A stretch of 24,733 nucleotides of DNA from a virus. The stretch covers positions 1 to 24,733 of the IMG/VR virus record IMGVR_UViG_3300044695_004635, one strand, 5' to 3'. Below, piece after piece: positions 21,403-24,733 of this stretch (its first letter is position 1; the number at the start of each line of letters is the position of its first letter). The position numbers were made by a program, and so were the translations under genes. The notes beneath the pieces are model-generated. The model did not search any database. It saw nothing but the letters and a program-made list of their open reading frames with translations, and had not been told where the DNA came from.

Positions 21403-21714
21403 ATGTCCTGGCTGATCTACCTCGTCCGCGCTTGCGCGGCTGGGCTCATTGTCCTTACGGGGTTCGTGTTCCTGCTCGCGTGCGCCTTCTCGAAGGACGC
21501 TAGCTGGATGATGTACGGGATATCCTCCGTGATCGCTGTCGGCGGCCTTCTGTCGTGGCCTCGCCGCCCGAATGCCTGGAGGAGAGACCCTCCGACGATG
21601 CGGCAAATCGAGTACGCCGACCATCTGGGGATCGCCATCCCGGCGGGCGTCACGAAAGGGCAGCTCTCGGACATGATCTCCGAGGCGAAGGGCGAAGCCC
21701 CACAACGCCTGTAA
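21403..21714 (+). CDS. Membrane protein with TKGQLSDMI-type tail domain
   Basis: This 103-residue protein has two hydrophobic helices (about 4-27 and 35-51) followed by a soluble end with 'TMRQIEYADHLGIAIPAGVT' and 'KGQLSDMI'. The last part resembles a short helical motif (Q..yA..LGI.IP.G.TK..LSd.I) found at the ends of various bacterial and phage proteins; its partner is unknown to me. It starts 17 bases after the excisionase-like gene with only a weak GGTGG site. Superinfection or envelope roles are possible; nothing in the sequence decides. Confidence 0.6.
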   Translation: MSWLIYLVRACAAGLIVLTGFVFLLACAFSKDASWMMYGISSVIAVGGLLSWPRRPNAWRRDPPTMRQIEYADHLGIAIPAGVTKGQLSDMISEAKGEAPQRL

Positions 21715-21746
21715 ATCAGCGGAAACACGGCCCGGCTAAATTCCCC

Positions 21747-21776
21747 TTGACCAAAAGGCGATACCTCACTTAGAGT
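21747..21776 (+). promoter_or_regulatory. Early rightward promoter (sigma70-like)
   Basis: TTGACC (21747-21752) and TAGAGT (21771-21776) are spaced by 18 bases in a locally AT-richer stretch. Transcription would start near 21783 and run to the block with the phage ATPase and SSB. This is the clearest promoter-like sequence in the window. Confidence 0.55.
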
Positions 21777-21835
21777 CTCCGTCGGTCATGGATGGCATGG
21801 CGGACGCTCGCGGTCGATCGACACGGAGAAACGTC

Positions 21836-21907
21836 ATGAACGCCCATGAAATCGTTGAGGTTGTGATCGTTGTCCTGCGGGTGGTGGTGTCGCTGCTCAG
21901 GAACTGA
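21836..21907 (+). CDS. Hydrophobic 23-residue peptide (or 39 residues from 21788)
   Basis: A GGAG site (21825-21828) lies seven bases before ATG 21836. The peptide runs MNAHEIVE followed by an almost unbroken Val/Ile/Leu helix with one Arg and ends in RN. Two further in-frame ATGs (21788, 21797) would extend it to at most 39 residues; the first would sit about five bases from the predicted transcript start. It could be a type I toxin-like or small membrane regulator, or a leader peptide. It stands alone in the 238-base spacer and a T6 run follows at 21915. Confidence 0.4.
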   Translation: MNAHEIVEVVIVVLRVVVSLLRN

Positions 21908-21952
21908 ACGGCGATTTTTTCAGCCCGCCAAAAGGCGAAAAGGAGAATTGGC

Positions 21953-22195
21953 ATGGATGCCAGAAACAGTGAACGCATGCCCGGCGACGCGGAGGCCGAC
22001 GCCGCCTGCCGCGTGATGCAGGACCTCTACGGCCGCCATCTGCGGCTCGGTGATCCGGTGCAGTGGCGGCTCGACGAATGGACGCCGGGCACGACGGCAA
22101 CGTCGATCGTCTGCGGCCGCCGGCACGGCCGGCTGATCGTGGACTATGCCGGCGAGTTGGTGGAGATCGAGCCCGACCAGATCCTCCCCTTCTGA
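21953..22195 (+). CDS. Small beta-barrel-like protein, unknown
   Basis: This 80-residue protein begins with a polar helix and continues with strands 'LRLGDPVQWRLDEW', 'ATSIVCGRRHGRLIVDYAG' and 'ELVEIEPDQILPF', the rhythm of a small SH3- or KOW-like barrel. AAAAGGAG is eight bases before the ATG. It opens the early block with the ATPase and SSB. Nucleic acid binding is possible but not shown. Confidence 0.65.
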   Translation: MDARNSERMPGDAEADAACRVMQDLYGRHLRLGDPVQWRLDEWTPGTTATSIVCGRRHGRLIVDYAGELVEIEPDQILPF

Positions 22196-22208
22196 AGGAG
22201 CGGCACGG

Positions 22209-22481
22209 ATGCCAGTCACCAGGAGACGAGCGAGCCGGGAGGACACGGCGCTCCACCGGTCGCTGCACCGGGTAGACCACGCCGCCGCCCGCCGGGGGCG
22301 GATGGCTTTCCACATGGCCCGGGCGGCCTGGGCACCGCTGCGGCGGCTCGACGAGTTGCTCCGTGAGATCGACGCCCGCGGCGGCATGGGCCTGGCGGCC
22401 GGCCTGCTGATGCGGGCCAGGACAGCCCGCGACGAGGGCTGGCCCTACCTCACGGACGAGAGCGGGGAGGTGTGGAAATGA
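22209..22481 (+). CDS. Small basic helical protein, unknown
   Basis: This 90-residue protein is Arg-rich and helical throughout ('REDTALHRSLHRVDHAAARRG', 'LRRLDELLREIDARGG'). AAGGAG at 22195-22200 sits eight bases before the ATG. The start codon lies in a small inverted repeat GGCA-CGGA-TGCC, which could limit access by ribosomes. It ends in an ATGA overlap with the next gene. A nucleic acid-binding role fits the charge but is not proven. Confidence 0.62.
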   Translation: MPVTRRRASREDTALHRSLHRVDHAAARRGRMAFHMARAAWAPLRRLDELLREIDARGGMGLAAGLLMRARTARDEGWPYLTDESGEVWK

Positions 22482-22702
22482 ACACCGCGATCATCGGGAT
22501 CTGGCTCATCGCCGCGTCGCTCGTCTGGCTGGCGAGCGTGATCGCGGTCGTCGTGATGGGGATCAGTTCGCACATGGAGGCCGGCCGCCGCAACGGATGC
22601 GGCGGTCGAGGATGCCGGAGGAGTGCCGGCGGGCAGGGATGCAACACCACGCCGCGGGGGGCGGAGACCGCCCGCGGCTTTTCCCCTGGATGGAAGGAGT
22701 GA
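22478..22702 (+). CDS. Small membrane protein with cysteine/glycine tail
   Basis: This 74-residue protein has one membrane helix (about 4-30, 'AIIGIWLIAASLVWLASVIAV') and a Gly/Arg/Cys-rich tail (NGCGGRGC and following). It begins in an ATGA overlap, and an in-frame GTG at 22472 is an alternative start. The tail-coding DNA includes a strong GC hairpin with TTTT, so the end of this gene may serve as a control element rather than as selected protein. Function unknown. Confidence 0.5.
   Translation: MNTAIIGIWLIAASLVWLASVIAVVVMGISSHMEAGRRNGCGGRGCRRSAGGQGCNTTPRGAETARGFSPGWKE
22651..22682 (+). terminator. Intrinsic terminator-like hairpin upstream of phage ATPase
   Basis: GGGCGG/CCGCCC (22659-22664 with 22668-22673) around an AGA loop is extended by GCCGC/GCGGC (22651-22655 with 22674-22678), leaving a 3-base bulge, and is followed by TTTT (22679-22682). 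This is the only hairpin here with a U-run, so it is a real terminator candidate. It lies before the ribosome site of the ATPase gene and could attenuate its expression or respond to antitermination. Confidence 0.6.
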
Positions 22703-22704
22703 CG

Positions 22705-23670
22705 ATGGCGATTTCGATTCGGAAGGCGAAGCGGTCCGCAACGAAGCTGCGTATCCTGCTGACGAGCCCCAGCGGGGGCGGGAAGACGTTCGGGGCCCTG
22801 CTCCTGGCGAAGGGGCTCGGCGGGCGGACGGTCGTGATCGACACCGAGGAGGGGTCGTCCGACCTGTACGACGAGCTGCACGAGTTCGACGTCATCGACC
22901 TGAAGCCGCCGTTCACGCCCGAGCGGTACGTCGAGGCGATCTCGGCGGCCGAGGCTGCCGGCTACGAGGTGATCGTGATCGACTCGGTCACGCACTGCTG
23001 GAGCGGCAAGGGTGGGTGCCTGGAGCTGGTGGACGACATCGCGAAGGCCCAGTTCCGGGGGAACACCTGGTCGGCTTTCTCGGTGATCACGCCGCGATGG
23101 CGGGCGTTCGTCGATGCGATCCTCCGGTCCTCGGCTCACATCGTCTGCACCGGGCGGTCGAAGACCGAGACCGCCCAGGTCGAGGACCACGGGAAAAAGA
23201 AGGTCGCGAAACTCGGCATGAAGCTGGAGGCCCGCGACGGCCTCGAGTACGAGTTCACGACCGTTCTCGACCTGGTCCACGACGGGCACTACGCCACCGT
23301 GTCGAAGGACCGGACCGGGATCTTCTCTGGCGACCCGAAGCCGATCACGGTCGAGACCGGGAAGCGGCTGGCGGAGTGGCTCGCGGGGGCCGAGCCCGCC
23401 GAGGACACGAAGCCACGGCCGGCCCAGCCGCCGAAGGCCACGGCGACGAAACCGACGTTGGCCTCCGGGGCCGAGCTGGTCGAGATCGTCCGGAGCCGAA
23501 TCGCGGCGGCTTCCACGGTCGCGGCCCTGGGGAAGGTCGTCGACGGGATCGACAACGCCCTGTCGCAGGGCCGGCTTTCCGATGGCGACTGGTCCGACCT
23601 GACGGATCTGGCAAACGCCCGGCACGAGGAGATCGAACCCACCACGCAGGAGACCGTCACCAATGGCTGA
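22705..23670 (+). CDS. Phage RecA-like ATPase, probable Sak4-type recombinase
   Basis: This 321-residue protein has a Walker A (residues 21-28, SPSGGGKT), an acidic strand VIDTEEG (44-50), Walker B VIVIDS (89-94), the 'TGRSKTE' segment (149-155) and a conserved strand 'YEFTTVLDL' then 'KDRTGIF', the order of AAA_24-type phage nucleotide-binding proteins, some of which are Sak4 single-strand annealing recombinases. A linker rich in Ala/Pro/Lys (about 230-255) precedes a helical end domain. The SSB-like gene directly downstream fits the Sak4 picture, since such proteins act with their SSB. AAGGAG lies five bases before the ATG. A helicase-loader type role is the main alternative. Confidence 0.8.
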   Translation: MAISIRKAKRSATKLRILLTSPSGGGKTFGALLLAKGLGGRTVVIDTEEGSSDLYDELHEFDVIDLKPPFTPERYVEAISAAEAAGYEVIVIDSVTHCWSGKGGCLELVDDIAKAQFRGNTWSAFSVITPRWRAFVDAILRSSAHIVCTGRSKTETAQVEDHGKKKVAKLGMKLEARDGLEYEFTTVLDLVHDGHYATVSKDRTGIFSGDPKPITVETGKRLAEWLAGAEPAEDTKPRPAQPPKATATKPTLASGAELVEIVRSRIAAASTVAALGKVVDGIDNALSQGRLSDGDWSDLTDLANARHEEIEPTTQETVTNG

Positions 23671-24154
23671 TGCTTTCGACATGCTCGACGACACGTTCGA
23701 CGACGCCCCGCCGGCCGCCCGGGCCGAGCGGGAGACCGTCCCCGAGGGGAACCATGCCTTCACGATCAAGGCGGCCGAGATCGCGGACGGCCGGCTCTCC
23801 GTGACGCTCGTCCACGAGGACGCCCGCTACTACTGGGTGAAGGCGAACCCGCCGACGACCGCGAAGTCGTTCGCGACGATCGCCGGCTCGCTCGCCCGGG
23901 TCCTCGGGATGACCGGCGGCCAGTTCCGCGACGCGATCCTCGACGGCGGCGACGGCGTCGTCGGCCGGCGGGTCGGCGCGAGGATCTGGCACAAGGCCGG
24001 CGACCGCGGCGGGCTGTTCGCGAACGTCGGCGAGTTCCACCAGCCGGAACCCGAAGCGGCGCCGGCGAAGCCGGCCGCGAAGCCGGCCGCCAGGACGGCC
24101 ACGAAGAAGGCCGACGCCGCGACGAGGCCGCCGGAGGACGACATCCCGTTCTGA
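23663..24154 (+). CDS. Phage single-strand DNA-binding protein
   Basis: This 163-residue protein ends in PPEDDIPF, the acidic tip typical of bacterial and phage SSBs that recruits partner proteins. An acidic start, a strand-rich core (about 28-125, 'FTIKAAEIADGRLSVTLVHE', 'YYWVKANPP', 'GRRVGARIWHKAG') and a disordered Lys/Ala/Pro linker with KPAAKPAA repeats (130-152) come before the tip. The core looks like the DUF669-type phage OB fold. It overlaps the ATPase gene by eight bases, with AGGAGA before the ATG, so the two are translated together as a recombination or replication pair. Confidence 0.82.
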   Translation: MADAFDMLDDTFDDAPPAARAERETVPEGNHAFTIKAAEIADGRLSVTLVHEDARYYWVKANPPTTAKSFATIAGSLARVLGMTGGQFRDAILDGGDGVVGRRVGARIWHKAGDRGGLFANVGEFHQPEPEAAPAKPAAKPAARTATKKADAATRPPEDDIPF

Positions 24155-24160
24155 TCCATC

Positions 24161-24178
24161 GCGGCCGCTCCCGGCCGC
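24161..24178 (+). terminator. Hairpin after SSB gene
   Basis: GCGGCCG (24161-24167) and CGGCCGC (24172-24178) pair perfectly around a 4-base loop, seven bases after the SSB stop. A second pair, GGGGC/GCCCC (24180-24184 with 24193-24197), follows. There is no U-run. It is probably a partial terminator or an mRNA end stabiliser. The rest of the 170-base spacer to the next gene shows nothing else I can name. Confidence 0.45.
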
Positions 24179-24324
24179 AGGGGCTCACGGAGGCCCCAGG
24201 GGGCGCCCGGCCGGCGGTGGCGAAAACACCGGCACGCGGCACCCGGGAGCGGCTGTCTCCCCGAGACCCGGAACCGCCGGCCGCCCCACGACACGGGGCC
24301 AAAACAAGGAAGCACGGAGGACGG

Positions 24325-24558
24325 ATGGACCTGTCGAAAGTCGATCTCTCGTCGATCATCGGCCGCCTCATGTCGTTTGGCGTCCCGCACGAGTACGCGG
24401 AGGCGGTCGAGCGGCTGCTCGCGAGTGCCGGCTACGCCCGCTCCGAGGTCGCGTACCTGAAGAAGCGGATCGAGTACCTCCTGGAACACGTCCCGGAGGA
24501 GATCCGGAACCCGCCGCCGCCGGCCCCGGCGGCGAGTTGCCGCAGCAAGTGGGAGTGA
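24325..24558 (+). CDS. Small helical protein, unknown
   Basis: This 77-residue protein is helical, with 'GVPHEYAEAVERLLASAGYARSEVAYLKKRIEYLL' suggesting a short coiled coil, and a Pro-rich end. CGGAGG is four bases before the ATG. It follows the SSB gene after a spacer with hairpins. It may assist replication or recombination, but I recognise no family. Confidence 0.65.
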   Translation: MDLSKVDLSSIIGRLMSFGVPHEYAEAVERLLASAGYARSEVAYLKKRIEYLLEHVPEEIRNPPPPAPAASCRSKWE

Positions 24559-24560
24559 AC

Positions 24561-24733
24561 ATGGGCACCTTCATCGAATCCGACGCCGATCTGCCGCTGG
24601 TGGCGCTCTGCCGGCGGCCCCCGGCCCCGCCGCCGGTCGAGGCCGGGCTCGCGGCCGGGGCGGCCTGCCTGGCGAAAGCCGAGCGGGCAGGCTTCGACAC
24701 TGGCGCCGCTCGGGCCGCGGTCCTCGAGCTGCT
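24561..24733 (+). CDS. Partial small gene at right edge, unknown
   Basis: An ATG two bases after the preceding stop opens a frame that runs to the window edge (57 codons). GGGAG lies before it. The start is polar and acidic (MGTFIESDADLPLVALCRR), then a Pro run and an Ala-rich helix. Too short to assign; the 3' end is outside the window. Confidence 0.5.
   Translation, partial: MGTFIESDADLPLVALCRRPPAPPPVEAGLAAGAACLAKAERAGFDTGAARAAVLEL

Noticed and set aside
21904-21920. T6 run after the small peptide gene as an intrinsic terminator
   Set aside because: Only a 4 bp stem (TCAG/CTGA) lies upstream, too weak for a terminator.
23191-23200. A-rich GGGAAAAAGAAGG as a frameshift site
   Set aside because: The heptamer phase does not fit X XXY YYZ and the main frame is intact with no useful alternative product.

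Overview
This 24.7 kb window is the genome, or part of the genome, of a temperate tailed phage of very high GC. The structural genes have HK97 (siphovirus) order, and every gene I could support belongs to a phage; I see no host housekeeping gene. Start and stop codons overlap almost everywhere (ATGA, GTGA, TGATG), GGAGG-type ribosome sites are common, and there are several small cysteine-rich secreted or membrane proteins. Together with the GC content this makes a Planctomycetota host my best guess, but that is inference from general character and no marker gene is present.

Layout, left to right. Positions 1-3822 hold the large terminase (5' end outside the window), the portal and the prohead protease; the protease carries an unexpected C-terminal HAD-type phosphatase domain. 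Positions 3812-6592 hold six small genes inserted between protease and major capsid, which usually lie next to each other in HK97-type phages: a zinc ribbon, a helical protein, three membrane or secreted proteins and a papain-like cysteine peptidase with a signal sequence. This block is the best candidate for the lysis or envelope module. Positions 6694-11652 hold the major capsid protein, head-tail connector and closure proteins, tail completion proteins and two tandem tail-tube-like proteins. The tail chaperone G and GT pair (11272-12032) has a textbook -1 frameshift signal. Then come the tape measure (11966-13498), two unknown tail genes, an 890-residue repeat-containing cysteine-rich fibre or spike protein (14748-17420) and a small cysteine protein. 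Positions 17735-19860 hold a metallophosphoesterase, a dATP/dGTP diphosphohydrolase-like protein and two small membrane or secreted proteins.

A very strong hairpin at 19865-19913 ends the rightward late block, and a tyrosine integrase on the minus strand (19981-20883) converges on it. The 260 bp between integrase and the excisionase-like gene (21144) holds iterons, a 27 bp dyad and a large hairpin, and looks like the control and recombination hub. To its right a second rightward block starts from a sigma70-like promoter near 21747. It encodes several unknown small proteins, a Sak4/RecA-like phage ATPase and its probable single-strand binding partner with the typical acidic tail, and it runs off the right edge.

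The most notable points are the protease-HAD fusion; the papain-like peptidase cassette; a rare AT-containing motif (GAAACTTTNCCGG) found three times, twice almost the same distance (79 and 78 nt) upstream of the portal and capsid start codons; a second possible frameshift site in the fibre gene; and a tiny hydrophobic peptide gene behind the early promoter. No CI-type repressor, classical endolysin, tRNA or CRISPR array was seen.
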